From NCBI GenBank assembly GCA_966250375.1, contig CBINHE010000019.1:1-52646 (forward strand): DNA of 52,646 bases, in the 5' to 3' direction. The translations under genes were made by a program, and so were the position numbers. This DNA is from CAMLDH01 sp966250375 (GTDB taxonomy: Bacteria > Pseudomonadota > Gammaproteobacteria > Burkholderiales > Burkholderiaceae_D). Positions 43,969 through 52,646 of the stretch are shown here, piece after piece. Position 1 is the stretch's first letter, and each line of letters starts with the position of its first letter. The notes under the pieces are model-generated. The model had not been told where the DNA came from. It searched no databases and worked only from the letters and a program-made list of their open reading frames with translations.

Positions 43969-46124
43969 GCCGCCTGCTCCAGAGCGGAAGGCAATGCGAT
44001 CGACGGCGCGACGCCGGTGACGCCGATCGGGTTGTCGCCCAACCAATCGGTTTCACTGACCCACGTTTCGCTGGAGTGGTATTTTTTGCGCATCGATTCA
44101 CCGACCGCGCGCAAGGACGCCGGAATGAACGCATCGTCGACGGTGTCCGGCATCGGCATGCGGATCTTCCACAGGCGGTTCCCTTCCAGAAGCGCAAACG
44201 CCTGGCCCTGCGGCAAGGACATGATGTCGGACGCGTCGATGATCGGCACACTCTCTTTCGTGATTTGATCGCCGTTGTTCGACACGAAATGGCTGCCGCC
44301 GGCTTCCGCCGTGCCGTCGGTCACGCCGGACACCGACGTCATCGTCGATACCTCGACATCCGGCAACTGATCGGTAAAGAACTCGGCGGTCTCCTGCGAT
44401 TTCACCCGCAGCATCACCACGTTATTAAAGTTGCCCAGGATTTGCCTGGCTTTGGCCGCGCTGCCGACTTTCGCCTCGATGTCCGGCACCGTTTGCGTGT
44501 AGGCGCTGATCCAGAACCCCGCGCCGCCCAGCTTGTTGACCATCGGCACGAATTCATCGCCCATCAATTCATTGACTTCGTCGAAGTGGCACGCGACCGT
44601 CGGCAGCACGATCTTGCCGTCCGGATGGTGCGGATCGAGCCCGGTCTTGTAGAGCTTGCCGCCGACCGACACCAGGTCGGCCAGCATCGAATTGCCGACC
44701 GCGCCGGCGACCGTCGCATCCGACAACGCATCCAGTCCCACGTACACGATCGCGTTCTGGCGGATGACTTGCATCCAGTCGAAGATCGGGCGGCGGTCGT
44801 TGGGGTCGAAATAATCGGGAGAAATCAGCTTGCCGGTGTTGCCGGTGGTGAGCTTTTCCAGGAACGGGCCGAGCGAGGCGACGATCTTCTCGAAGAACGA
44901 TTTTTCGTAGCGCACGGCGGTGGTCAAGCCGTTCATCACCGGGTCGGGCAGTTGCAACAGCTTCAGCAAATGGACCATCGCGACCAGCGGCGTACTGCGG
45001 TCCATCAGGGCGCGCGGAATCGGGAGCTTCTTTTTTTCGATCTGCGCGTCGATGTCTTCCAGTTGCTCCAGCCACATCGGCACCTTGTCGCGCTCCAGCG
45101 CATAGCGCGCATACTGCAAAAACAACGGTTCGATATCGGAAATGTCGCGCAAGATCAATTCATAAGTCGGCACCCGGCCCAGCGTCACCTGTGCCTGCGC
45201 CACCAGATTGGTGAAACGCCATGCGAATTCCTTGAAGGCCGCCGAATTGCCGGCGGCCGGCAACGCATTGGTGGTGCGCGAGGCGACTTCGGTAATCCGC
45301 GCGAAATTGCCGATGCCGTTGTAGCGGGCGGAAATTTCCGGATACCCCAAATGGAACAGATACAACTGGTCGAGCCGGCCGGCGCGCGCCGCTTCCGCAT
45401 ATACCCGCATCATCAGATCGGCATCGCCCTTGGGATCGATGACGATCACGACCTTGCCGCCATGGATATCCTGCGTCATCAGGATTTCCATCAGGCGGGT
45501 CTTGCCGACGCGCGTGGTGCCGAGCACAATCATGTGCCCATTGCGGTGCCGCTGGCCCAGCAGCACCTGCACTTCATCCATCTCGACGCCGTGCAGGATG
45601 GTGGAGCCGCCAAGATCGATCTGCTTGCCATCCGCATCCACCGCATAGGGGCCGACCGGATTCCACCACGCCTTCTTCGCGGTGATGCTGGCGATTGCTT
45701 GCGCCATCGGCCGCTTGTGCGCCCAGCGTTCAAACCGGCGCGCACGCGCAATCCATGGACTCGGTTCCGCGTAGCGCCTGGCTTCATAGCGCATCGCATC
45801 CACTTTTCGTTGGGTATGCAATTGCGTCCAGCGAAATCCTTGTCCTAGATACAGATAATCGCGGGACACCGGAATTTTATGCGGTGCGATTTTGCTCAGC
45901 TTGTAACGCTTCAAGCCGCGCTGGTAGCGTAGGACCCGCATCGCCTGGCGCGAGCGTACCGCGCCGAACGCCAATGCCGCGGTACCGGCTGCCATGCCCA
46001 GTTCCGGCGCCAGCAGCAGCGCTTGCGGCGCGATCCAGACAAGGGCGGAGCAGGCGGCCGCGGTGACGGCGCTATAAAGCTCGACCGGCGGGCGCAACAA
46101 CGCTTCTCGCAATGCATCGCTCAT
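43965..46124 (-). CDS. traD: TraD coupling protein, SXT/TOL type
   Basis: A 719-residue type IV coupling protein. Two N-terminal membrane segments (about 18-55) are followed by the motor domain: Walker A GTTRVGKT at 202-209 and Walker B VVIVIDPKGDAD near 223. Further family motifs are YFDPNDRRPIFDWMQVIRQNAIVY and CHFDEVNEL. It links the relaxase-DNA complex to the channel and pumps the DNA. The start overlaps the PFL_4695 stop (ATGA), and a much longer upstream reading is out of keeping with the family. Confidence 0.95.
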   Translation of the reverse strand: MSDALREALLRPPVELYSAVTAAACSALVWIAPQALLLAPELGMAAGTAALAFGAVRSRQAMRVLRYQRGLKRYKLSKIAPHKIPVSRDYLYLGQGFRWTQLHTQRKVDAMRYEARRYAEPSPWIARARRFERWAHKRPMAQAIASITAKKAWWNPVGPYAVDADGKQIDLGGSTILHGVEMDEVQVLLGQRHRNGHMIVLGTTRVGKTRLMEILMTQDIHGGKVVIVIDPKGDADLMMRVYAEAARAGRLDQLYLFHLGYPEISARYNGIGNFARITEVASRTTNALPAAGNSAAFKEFAWRFTNLVAQAQVTLGRVPTYELILRDISDIEPLFLQYARYALERDKVPMWLEQLEDIDAQIEKKKLPIPRALMDRSTPLVAMVHLLKLLQLPDPVMNGLTTAVRYEKSFFEKIVASLGPFLEKLTTGNTGKLISPDYFDPNDRRPIFDWMQVIRQNAIVYVGLDALSDATVAGAVGNSMLADLVSVGGKLYKTGLDPHHPDGKIVLPTVACHFDEVNELMGDEFVPMVNKLGGAGFWISAYTQTVPDIEAKVGSAAKARQILGNFNNVVMLRVKSQETAEFFTDQLPDVEVSTMTSVSGVTDGTAEAGGSHFVSNNGDQITKESVPIIDASDIMSLPQGQAFALLEGNRLWKIRMPMPDTVDDAFIPASLRAVGESMRKKYHSSETWVSETDWLGDNPIGVTGVAPSIALPSALEQAA

Positions 46125-46639
46125 TGGGTGATTTCCCCGTCGATGTGCAGCAATACCGGATAGACCGTCAGTCCCAGCGAGGGGGCGAGACCGTCGGCGG
46201 AAGCCGGGGCGAGCGGCAAACCAACCGCGACTTGTTGCAGGGCACGAAACGCCGCATAGTCGTCGGCATCGACCACGATACCCAGCGCATCGAGTTGTTG
46301 CAGGCGGGTGAGGTTGGCTGCCAGCCAGGTGCGTGACTGCCGGTCGGCGCCGATCAGGAACACCGGATGCACCAGCCATTCGGGCTTGTTGATCGTATGT
46401 GGGGTCTTGAGTACGCTAGGCGTCATGCTGGCGGTGCGCACGGGAAACGACACGACATTCAGGCCGACAGGCTTGCTGGCCGGGTCGTCCATGTCGACGG
46501 TGAACAATTGCGCCAGATATTGCGCCGACGGCACGGCATCGCCGCTGTCATGAATGATTTCCATTGCAAAGGCACTGGACGCGACCAGCAATGCGAGCAG
46601 AGTCGCTGCACGAGTGGTGGCATGGAACGGCTTACGCAT
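46121..46639 (-). CDS. ICE protein, PFL_4695 family
   Basis: A 172-residue exported protein (signal peptide ALLVASSAFA). It has the family pattern IIHDSGDAVPSAQYLAQLF, FPVRTASMTPSVL, then HPVFLIGADRQSRTWLAAN and LGLTVYPVLLHIDGEI. Function unknown; conserved next to the transglycosylase and traD. It overlaps the transglycosylase gene by 8 bases and traD by 4. Confidence 0.92.
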   Translation of the reverse strand: MRKPFHATTRAATLLALLVASSAFAMEIIHDSGDAVPSAQYLAQLFTVDMDDPASKPVGLNVVSFPVRTASMTPSVLKTPHTINKPEWLVHPVFLIGADRQSRTWLAANLTRLQQLDALGIVVDADDYAAFRALQQVAVGLPLAPASADGLAPSLGLTVYPVLLHIDGEITQ

Positions 46640-47228
46640 GGATCATCCGCGCCATGCGCTGATAGACGGCATTCGCATAGGCATTCGCCCGCAGCGGATT
46701 GTCCGGTGCGTGATAACGTCCCACGGCCTTGAACCAGTCGCCGGTCTTCGCATATTCCTGACGCAGAATCAGTGCGCCTGTGCGTAAATTGGGATAGGGA
46801 TCGAGTGCCTGGTAATAGTTGCCAAGCTTGTCGTTGTGATAGCGCCAGTTCACTTGCATCAAGCCGCAGTCGACGCTGGTAATGCCTTGTGCGACGCTGG
46901 CACGCAACGCAGTGGCGGCGGCGGCGTGACTGCTAAACCGTCGCGGCGTGCCCGCCACATTCAATGTCCAGGGATAGGGCAGGACATGCTTGCCGAAGAG
47001 CCGGGCCGACTCCTGCAGCGCCACGCCATAGAGAATCAAGGGGGGAATGCTTTCGGCCCGGCCAGTGCGGACGTAGCCGACCGGAATCACTGCGTAGTCG
47101 GTGGATTGGATGCGGGCCAGCCTGCTGTCCGGGCCGGCGGCATACGCGCGTCCGGCCCCGATCATGGCGGGCGCGAGCACGGACCCGCTGAGCACAGACC
47201 AGCGCCACAGGAAGTCGCGTCGCATCAT
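46632..47228 (-). CDS. Lytic transglycosylase (SLT domain), conjugation-associated
   Basis: A 198-residue exported enzyme with a signal peptide that has an RR pair (MMRRDFLWRW, cleavage near AYA). E73 in the motif ALQES is the probable catalytic acid; VDCGLMQVNWRYH and the final RYHAPDNP complete the SLT fold. It opens the peptidoglycan for the conjugation channel. The start overlaps the PFL_4693 gene (ATGA). Confidence 0.93.
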   Translation of the reverse strand: MMRRDFLWRWSVLSGSVLAPAMIGAGRAYAAGPDSRLARIQSTDYAVIPVGYVRTGRAESIPPLILYGVALQESARLFGKHVLPYPWTLNVAGTPRRFSSHAAAATALRASVAQGITSVDCGLMQVNWRYHNDKLGNYYQALDPYPNLRTGALILRQEYAKTGDWFKAVGRYHAPDNPLRANAYANAVYQRMARMIHA

Positions 47229-47821
47229 GGTTGCGCGCTCCCTGGCTTCGGCTTGTAGTTGTGGGCGACGGGCCGTGCGTGCGCGATTGCCGATTGCGGC
47301 ACCAGGGCCGCCTCCGCAATCGCCGGGTCCACGATGGGACGGGGACTGCCGCTAAAGTCGATCACCGGCTCGTTCGGATACAGGCGCGCCATCGCTTGCG
47401 CATGCGCCAGCGTCCAGGCCAGCACCCGTTCCGTGTCTGCATGCAGGATGCGGGCGAACAGCTCCGCGTATTTCTGCCGCTCCGCATCGCTGCGGGCATG
47501 AATCCCCAGCACTTCGACCGGCGTAATGTTGGCAACCGAAAAGGCGCCGCGCGGCCCTTGCATCAGCAATCCGGCGCGTCGCACGTCGTCGATGCTCAAG
47601 CCCCACATTTGACTCTGCATTTGCTCGTACGCTTCCATCTGCGCCGCGGTCGATTGCACTGCCTTGCCGGCGCCGGCCACAGCCTGGCGTGCGCCAAACT
47701 GGGTAGCGTTCGATTGCGTATAGATTGCATCGGCCGCCTGCGCGCCAGCGCCGGCCAGCCCGAGCACGCACGCACCGGCGATCGGCGACAGATCGCGCAG
47801 CCATGTTGATCGGCGACCCAT
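47225..47821 (-). CDS. ICE protein, PFL_4693 family
   Basis: A 198-residue exported protein. The family core MWGLSIDDVRRAGLLMQGPRGAFS, then VEVLGIHARSDAERQKYAEL, lies at about 72-116. A thioredoxin-like C-terminal part is usual in longer members but short here. The start overlaps the stop in front (TGATG). Role unknown. Confidence 0.9.
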   Translation of the reverse strand: MGRRSTWLRDLSPIAGACVLGLAGAGAQAADAIYTQSNATQFGARQAVAGAGKAVQSTAAQMEAYEQMQSQMWGLSIDDVRRAGLLMQGPRGAFSVANITPVEVLGIHARSDAERQKYAELFARILHADTERVLAWTLAHAQAMARLYPNEPVIDFSGSPRPIVDPAIAEAALVPQSAIAHARPVAHNYKPKPGSAQP

Positions 47822-48660
47822 CAGCGGCTGGACCTCTGTTGCACTGTCATGGCGCCTGCCGGGTCGGTGAAGACCGCCCGCTGGCCGTCATTGTCGGCAC
47901 GCTTCAAGGTGTAGCTGCCGGCCTGATCGCCTTCGGACAGGAACTGCACGCCGGACGCGTTGCGCACCGCCACCGATGGCCTGCCATTCCAGGTGTCGAC
48001 CGCCAGCACTTCCGGCGAGGATTCCACGATGGGGCGAGCAGCCGCTTGTTCCTGGTCGGTATGTGCCGGCGGTTTTGCGAGTGGGCGGCGCACGCGTTTA
48101 TGCGTCACGAGATGCGTCACGACAGCCTCGCTGCCTTCCGGTTTTGATGCGGAGAGCTTGTCGGGTGAGGGGTGACCGGCCGCCACCCACGCGGCGAAAT
48201 CGGACGACAGTTTGGCAATGGCGTTTGACAGGGTCTGAATCGCGTCCTCGATTTTGGACAAGCGGTTGAGAATTTGCGCGTTATCCGCCGAAGCGGCAGG
48301 TGTTTCTCCAGCATGTTGCGCCGACGCCGTGACATCCGGCGCGGCAGTAGCGGGAGCGCTTGCGGCAACCGCCGCAGGCGTCATGGACGAACCAGGCGTC
48401 ACAGGGGCGGCAAGTGCAGGCGCTGCGGCAACAGGCGGGGCAGCCTGGCTTTCCATCTCTTTGTTAATGGGGACTTGTTGGCGTGCGGGCATCGGCTCCA
48501 GTGGCGACACGGTTTGCGCCGAGTGGCCCGCTTGTTTGTAGAAAAATACGCCTGTCGCGCCAAGGGCAATGGCGGCGGCGACGAGCCAATGGATAGTGCG
48601 CTTCGGCGCAGATTGAGGAGGCGCCGGATGCCCCTCGAACTGACTGGTTTGTGCGGACAT
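47821..48660 (-). CDS. ICE membrane protein with Ala/Pro linker and coiled coil
   Basis: A 279-residue protein: one membrane segment (IHWLVAAAIALGATGVFFY, about 23-41), then a long Ala/Pro-rich linker, a coiled-coil-like helix (NAQILNRLSKIEDAIQTLSNAIAKL, about 126-150) and a C-terminal beta-like domain (VLAVDTWNGRPSVAVRNASGVQFLSEGD). The end recalls small PilP/TraP-type domains, but I cannot assign a family. It starts inside the stop of the PilL-like gene (TAATG) and is thus coupled to it. Confidence 0.8.
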   Translation of the reverse strand: MSAQTSQFEGHPAPPQSAPKRTIHWLVAAAIALGATGVFFYKQAGHSAQTVSPLEPMPARQQVPINKEMESQAAPPVAAAPALAAPVTPGSSMTPAAVAASAPATAAPDVTASAQHAGETPAASADNAQILNRLSKIEDAIQTLSNAIAKLSSDFAAWVAAGHPSPDKLSASKPEGSEAVVTHLVTHKRVRRPLAKPPAHTDQEQAAARPIVESSPEVLAVDTWNGRPSVAVRNASGVQFLSEGDQAGSYTLKRADNDGQRAVFTDPAGAMTVQQRSSR

Positions 48661-49157
48661 TACGGTGTGCTCCTTCCTGCTGCGCCTGCGTCCGACGTTT
48701 TGTTCGGGGCATAGGAAATGGTGCGATGGAGCGGATCGACGTGCAGCACAAAGGATTTGCCCATGAGAACTTTCAACATCGCTTCGACCTTATAGGTGCC
48801 AAGTTGCCGTTGCGACTCGGGAAGAGGGCGCAGTAATACGCCAACGACGGCAGGATCCTGTTGCTCGCTTTCGCTGAAGGCGTAGCCTGTGCGCAGCAGC
48901 AGATAACGGATGGCGTCGCCGACGGTGCGCACTTCACGGCGTGGGAATTGAATGCTGACAATGGTCGCCAGCGGATCGTCTTCATTGTCTAGAGGCTCCG
49001 GTGCAACCGTGGTGTAACGCGACAGCTGCACAAGATCGCCGGGCGCCACGGGAACAAGCGGCTGAGCGCAGGCGAGACTGCAGCAGATACTGCTACTGAG
49101 CAATATCGTTGTGATCCAGTTTGGCCGCTGCCTCATTTGCCCCATCGGTATGCGCAT
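48660..49157 (-). CDS. PilL-like conjugative transfer protein (TIGR03748)
   Basis: A 165-residue exported protein. The start at 49157 has GGGGGA 7 bases upstream; later Met codons are possible. The signal peptide runs to about ACA. Conserved elements: RYTTVAPEPL, IQFPRREVRTVGDAIRYLLLRTGY, LLRPLPESQRQLG and HVDPLHRTISY. This is the N-terminal PilL family that opens the transfer operon of PFGI-1-like ICEs. It is the first gene of the 20-kb minus-strand operon. Confidence 0.9.
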   Translation of the reverse strand: MRIPMGQMRQRPNWITTILLSSSICCSLACAQPLVPVAPGDLVQLSRYTTVAPEPLDNEDDPLATIVSIQFPRREVRTVGDAIRYLLLRTGYAFSESEQQDPAVVGVLLRPLPESQRQLGTYKVEAMLKVLMGKSFVLHVDPLHRTISYAPNKTSDAGAAGRSTP

Positions 49158-49289
49158 TGGTATCCCCCAAATAACCTGTCCCAACGAAGGTGAGTTCGTC
49201 GGGACAGTTGCTGCTTGATGACCCGCCAGTCGTGTCACGGGAAGCAGAATAGGGGCGATGCGAATGCGTGTGTGGTGAAAACCCTTTTT

Positions 49290-49312
49290 ACGCAAAACGG
49301 GTTGTTACAACA
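49290..49312. repeat. Operator-like repeat, copy 1
   Basis: ACGCAAAACG, two bases, then TTGTTACAACA. It contains the dyad GTTGTTACAAC (arms GTTGT/ACAAC). Copy 2 is 366 bases away in the same direction. Confidence 0.7.
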
Positions 49313-49655
49313 GGGGATTGGAAAAATATGTTAGCAAATAAACATGCGCTGAAACGCTACTCGAGCAAAGCCAAAGGACGGCAAGCAAAGCGCAACGGCA
49401 AAGGGGCCAACGGCGTGGGCGCTGTTGGCTTTTACTGGGTAAGGGCCCAATCTGAAAGGGCGCGCAGCCTCCAACATCCGAGGCTGCGCGAAAGGATTTA
49501 CCGGTAACGGAAAGGTTCACAAGCGGCTACGGGGAAATTCAACCCCGAAATGCCACACCGAAAATGGCGCCCCCCTACGTCAACCATGCCGCAGCCTGAA
49601 ACGCTGCCTTGCCACAAAACGGACGGAAAGGGTCTGCCGCAATGAAGTAGGTTTG

Positions 49656-49678
49656 ACGCAAAACGTATTGTTACAACA
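49656..49678. repeat. Operator-like repeat, copy 2
   Basis: Same as copy 1 except for the two middle bases (TA for GG). It ends exactly at an ATG (49678), which makes that ATG an unlikely start for the gene downstream. Confidence 0.7.
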
Positions 49679-49734
49679 TGGCGCAAGAAAAACGGTGTAC
49701 GCTTTTTGCCGTTCATTGCTCCCATCACTTTTCC

Positions 49735-50217
49735 ATGCATGAAAATGACAACCTGCCGGTGCGGCACATTACCGACGATCAACACGCGCTGTACGCGATC
49801 GCCCGCTATCTCGAGGCGCTCAAGCTCCATGGCTGGTGCGATGTATTACTACTCTGGCTGGGCCAGTACGATGGACTGGAGCGTTATCTCGACCCTGGCG
49901 AAAGCCCGCCGATCGCGGTGCGTGAGCTGCTGGCATGCTATGTCGCCAGCGGCCAGCGCCTCTTCCCAAAAACAATTGCGGCAGATTTGGCAAACCTGCC
50001 CTTCCTGCATTATCGGGCGAAGCGCATCGGCGCCAGTGGCGACGAGACGCATTGGGAGCCGTTGGCCATGTCATTCATTGAATTTGCCCAGGGTGGGGAC
50101 GTGGCAGTGTGGCGCGGCGAAGCGCCGTTGCCTGATGCCGACGTCACGAAAACGTACTTGCTGTCGTCGCTCGTTCGCCGGCAAATGACGGGCCGCCGAA
50201 CAGGCGAGTCGTCATAG
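49735..50217 (+). CDS. Unknown ICE protein next to TraI
   Basis: A 160-residue soluble protein (start MHENDNLPVRHITDD). An earlier ATG at 49678 would add 19 odd residues and lies on the repeated site, so 49735 is preferred; neither has a clear ribosome binding site. Content: ALYAIARYLEALKLHGWCDVLLLWLGQYDGLERYL and KTIAADLANLPFLHYRAKRIG. It ends 8 bases before traI, so it is probably cotranscribed with it. No family recognised. Confidence 0.65.
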   Translation: MHENDNLPVRHITDDQHALYAIARYLEALKLHGWCDVLLLWLGQYDGLERYLDPGESPPIAVRELLACYVASGQRLFPKTIAADLANLPFLHYRAKRIGASGDETHWEPLAMSFIEFAQGGDVAVWRGEAPLPDADVTKTYLLSSLVRRQMTGRRTGESS

Positions 50218-50225
50218 CACTGACC

Positions 50226-52433
50226 ATGGATTTCTTGTCTCTGGCTTGTTTTAGTGGTGCTGCAACCCTGGGCCTGGTGGCCATTGGGTCAAAGCTGAAA
50301 CAGTCTCCCTTGATGGAACAACTGCGGCTCAAAGGCAAGCCGGCCGCCGACACGCCAGTCAAGCCGCCTTCTGAAACAGTCATCGACATCAAAGGTTCGA
50401 GCGCAGGATTTTTGAACGTCCTGGACGCTGACGCACTCATCACGGTCTGCCATGCAGGGGCATTGATCGACAATATTCGCCGGCAGTCCCGACTCCCGGC
50501 CGCTGTCTTCGATCGCGACCTGCTGCCGGCCATTCATGCGTATTGCCGCTTCGTCCAATTGATGCCGGCCTCAGAAGCGCACCATCATGCACACACCGGG
50601 GGATTGCTGGCCCATACGCTGGAAGTACTCAATGCGGCAATGACGTTGCGCAATGCGTACCTGCTGCCGCGCGGCGGTGGTGCTGAAACCATCGACGCAC
50701 AGCGCGATCACTGGACCTATGCGGTGTGCCTGGCAGCCTTGTTCCATGATGTCGGCAAGCCGATGACCGATTTACGGATCGACATGCAGGTTCGCACGTC
50801 GTCGGATCCGGTGCGCTGGATGCCGATCGCCGGGTCGCTTGCCGAGTGTGGCGCAACCGAATATCGGGTCGATTTTGCGCCAAAGTCGGAGCGCGACTAT
50901 GGCGCGCATCGCCGCTTTTCGGTGGCGCTGATGCAGCGTCTTGTGTCGTCACATGCACTGGCATTTATTGCGCGTGAGCCTGCGTTAATGCTGGAGTTGT
51001 CTGCTTTTCTCAGTGGCGAGCCAGGTGGCGCAGCGTCGGCCATTGCAGAAATCGTGCGGCGCGCGGACCAGGAATCGACCCGCTGGAATCTGGCGCAGGG
51101 TCCACGCAACCGGTTTGCAACTGCCCGCGCTGTACCTTTGATCGAACGACTGATGCAGGCATTGCGCGCCATGCTGGCGGCAGGTGGCGCATTGCCGTTG
51201 AATCGGGATGGCGCAATCGGCTGGGTGTTCGATGGGGCAGTGTGGTTCGTGGCCAAGCGCCTTGCCGACACGGTACGCGAGCATGTCACCAGGACGAGCG
51301 CCGACGACGACAGTGTGGGCGGGATTCCTGGCGCAAACAAAAACGACAGGTTGTTCGACACCTGGCAGGAATACGGCATGATCGCGCCGAATCCTGAAAC
51401 AGGACAATCGATCTGGTATGTCGCAGTGGAAGGGGAAGGCTATCGTCATGAGTTGACGATGCTGCGTTTCCCGCTGGAGAAGCTCTATGAGAATGTGAGC
51501 TTGTATCCGCCGCCGATGCAGGGCAGTATCCGGATCCTGGCGCGCAAAGGCAAATCGGTTGAAAAGAGTGGCGCAAAGGAGTCTGACGCTTTGCCGCAAA
51601 GCGCTTCGGCTGAAACAGTCTCTGCACTATTGGCGGAACCTGCACCAATGACGGCTGCCGTTGATCGGCAGGTTGCGCCTGCGATCGTATCTGCGCCTTC
51701 GGACGACGCCATACCTGCGCCGAAAAAGGCTGGGCCAGTCGGCAATAAAATGAAACCTGCTTCAGGCAAATCAACGGAGGCTGTTGATGATGCAATTGAA
51801 CGGAATCTGCGCCATGCCGATCCCGATGATGATCTGATGCCGGACGAAGATAGCGCCACGCATGAAGCACGCCGCATCAATGAACAAAAGCGTCCAGCGG
51901 GACAAGCACGCGGGGCGATGACGATGACGCCGTATGTCCCGACGCCGCCGCCACTGCCTGGCATGGTCACGAACGTGGAAGGTGCGCGTGAACCGAGTGA
52001 GGCAGCGATTCGCTTCATGGATTGGCTGCAGCAAGGCATTGCGGATGGTTCGATGAAATACAACGAAGTCAGTGCGCCAGTGCACTTTGTGAAGGAAGGC
52101 ATGTTGCTGGTATCGCCAAGAATCTTTCGGGATTTCGCGACGCAATTCGGGGAAGCCGGCGATGGGACGCCCTCGGATAAGTCAGCCGACAAGCTTGGGT
52201 TGGGCATCCAACGTCAAGTTGTCACGGCGGGATGGAATGCCGTGGGGCCGCGCAATTCCAATATATTTCACTTTTCGGTGTTAAAACGGGGCGGGGTGCG
52301 TGTCAGCAAACTCGCGGCGGTTGTCATCCTTCGACCGGAACGTTGGATATCGCCGGTGCCGCCGGCAAATCCAAATATTGTTCCATTTGAAGCCGAGGAG
52401 ACCGATCGGAAATCAAAAGAAACTATTAGCTAA
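50226..52433 (+). CDS. traI: TraI relaxase, MobH family (TraI_2)
   Basis: A 735-residue relaxase of the PFGI-1/SXT class. A hydrophobic N-terminus (about 6-20) is followed by the TraI_2 domain: the histidine cluster H119-H121/H123 (HHHAHTGGLLAH) and an HD motif H174-D175 in LFHDVGKP. These residues bind the metal for nicking at oriT. A charged linker (about 440-590) leads to a C-terminal winged-helix-like TraI_2_C domain (AIRFMDWLQQGIADGSMKYN... LGLGIQRQVV). It is divergent from the transfer operon. The start lacks a strong ribosome site. The last 213 bases of the window (52,434-52,646) show no feature I can support. Confidence 0.93.
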   Translation: MDFLSLACFSGAATLGLVAIGSKLKQSPLMEQLRLKGKPAADTPVKPPSETVIDIKGSSAGFLNVLDADALITVCHAGALIDNIRRQSRLPAAVFDRDLLPAIHAYCRFVQLMPASEAHHHAHTGGLLAHTLEVLNAAMTLRNAYLLPRGGGAETIDAQRDHWTYAVCLAALFHDVGKPMTDLRIDMQVRTSSDPVRWMPIAGSLAECGATEYRVDFAPKSERDYGAHRRFSVALMQRLVSSHALAFIAREPALMLELSAFLSGEPGGAASAIAEIVRRADQESTRWNLAQGPRNRFATARAVPLIERLMQALRAMLAAGGALPLNRDGAIGWVFDGAVWFVAKRLADTVREHVTRTSADDDSVGGIPGANKNDRLFDTWQEYGMIAPNPETGQSIWYVAVEGEGYRHELTMLRFPLEKLYENVSLYPPPMQGSIRILARKGKSVEKSGAKESDALPQSASAETVSALLAEPAPMTAAVDRQVAPAIVSAPSDDAIPAPKKAGPVGNKMKPASGKSTEAVDDAIERNLRHADPDDDLMPDEDSATHEARRINEQKRPAGQARGAMTMTPYVPTPPPLPGMVTNVEGAREPSEAAIRFMDWLQQGIADGSMKYNEVSAPVHFVKEGMLLVSPRIFRDFATQFGEAGDGTPSDKSADKLGLGIQRQVVTAGWNAVGPRNSNIFHFSVLKRGGVRVSKLAAVVILRPERWISPVPPANPNIVPFEAEETDRKSKETIS

Positions 52434-52646
52434 CCGGTATGTTTCAGTGTGCCGGTCAGCATAGACGCGCCAGCAGCGTCAAGATGAGGATGTCCTTTTC
52501 CTCATGGATGAGGCAGGAAAGGTCGGGAACAGGTGGTTTTTGTGCCATGCCAGCATGATGAACAGATTTGGCATTGTTTACACTGCTTTATTGAGCTTCC
52601 CCTGAAATTTAGTCTTCCATAGGTGACGTAAAATCAACGTTACTTG

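Larger units (their letters stand above)
49158..49734. promoter_or_regulatory. Divergent control region between the PilL operon and traI
   Basis: About 580 bases with no sure gene. It holds: a 23-base direct repeat twice (49290-49312, 49656-49678; 21 of 23 match) whose core is ACGCAAAACG then TTGTTACAAC; a hairpin CCAACGGCG/CGCTGTTGG (49407-49428) followed by TTTT on plus; an 11-bp perfect hairpin CGCGCAGCCTC/GAGGCTGCGCG (49461-49490); and a palindrome TTACCGGTAA (49498-49507). Divergent operators, or an oriT, would fit here. Confidence 0.5.

Noticed and set aside
43950..45848. A 632-codon plus-strand open frame across traD
   Set aside because: Antisense shadow of traD; Arg/His-rich with no domain.
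49328..49507. A small basic frame (KRYSSKAKGRQAKRNGKG) in the PilL-TraI intergenic region
   Set aside because: It runs through the hairpins and palindrome of the control region; the distant AGGGG is not convincing.
52434..52646. ACCGGTA/TGCCGGT stem after traI
   Set aside because: One weak base pair and no T-run; not a supported terminator.

Overview
The window reads as a Gram-negative betaproteobacterium, most likely Burkholderiales. The evidence is high-GC coding sequence, VgrG/Rhs type VI effectors of the Burkholderia/Oxalobacteraceae style, a type I-E CRISPR-Cas remnant, and a complete-looking set of conjugation genes of the PFGI-1/SXT-like (MPF_G) integrative conjugative element (ICE) class. 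The species cannot be named from sequence alone. No rRNA or tRNA gene was seen.

Region 1 (about 1-20,050, all on the minus strand) is a type VI secretion effector island. It is made of two vgrG cassettes. The upstream one is vgrG2, then a phospholipase-D effector (Tle5-like), then an immunity-type lipoprotein (Tli4-like) and a small membrane protein. A translationally coupled pair follows: a protein with four zinc ribbons and a DUF2750/SseB-like protein. The second cassette is vgrG1, then a 1716-residue Rhs protein with a C-terminal nuclease-like tip, its DUF4304-like immunity protein, and an orphan Rhs tip fragment at the window edge. The two vgrG genes share a 2,522-bp direct repeat with no difference found (6922-9443 and 17525-20046) that includes their promoter. 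Only their C-terminal tails, which probably choose the cargo, differ.

Region 2 (20,137-24,300) is a broken type I-E CRISPR-Cas locus. An IS6-family element (20137-20976, 16-bp inverted ends, no target duplication) abuts the last ~90 codons of cas7. No cas3, cas8e or cas11 is present. cas5e, cas6e, cas1 and cas2 look intact, and they are followed by a short leader with a good IHF-like site and five repeats with four 32-nt spacers. The locus looks able to adapt but not to interfere.

Region 3 (24,300-25,260) is a junkyard of insertion-sequence debris: a 139-bp element with four TGAAAATTGACCA-type repeats and the N-terminal stub of a transposase.

Region 4 (25,268-52,433) is the conjugation module of an ICE. 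On the minus strand, in transcription order, it encodes a PilL-like protein, a membrane protein, PFL_4693, a lytic transglycosylase, PFL_4695, TraD, DUF4400, RAQPRD, DUF3262, DUF2976, DUF3487, DUF2895, DUF3438, PFL_4705, a lipoprotein, a VirB4-like ATPase, an unknown protein, DUF1525, a TraU-like protein, PFL_4711, a small membrane protein and TraG-N. Downstream lies a less conserved envelope set: a PH-domain protein, a DsbC-like isomerase, an Ivy-like lysozyme inhibitor, two tiny genes, and a peptidoglycan-hydrolase/DUF3262 fusion. The MobH relaxase TraI (50226-52433) is divergent, and the intergenic region between it and the PilL operon carries repeated dyads that may be operators or part of oriT. 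The integrase and att sites are not in the window.
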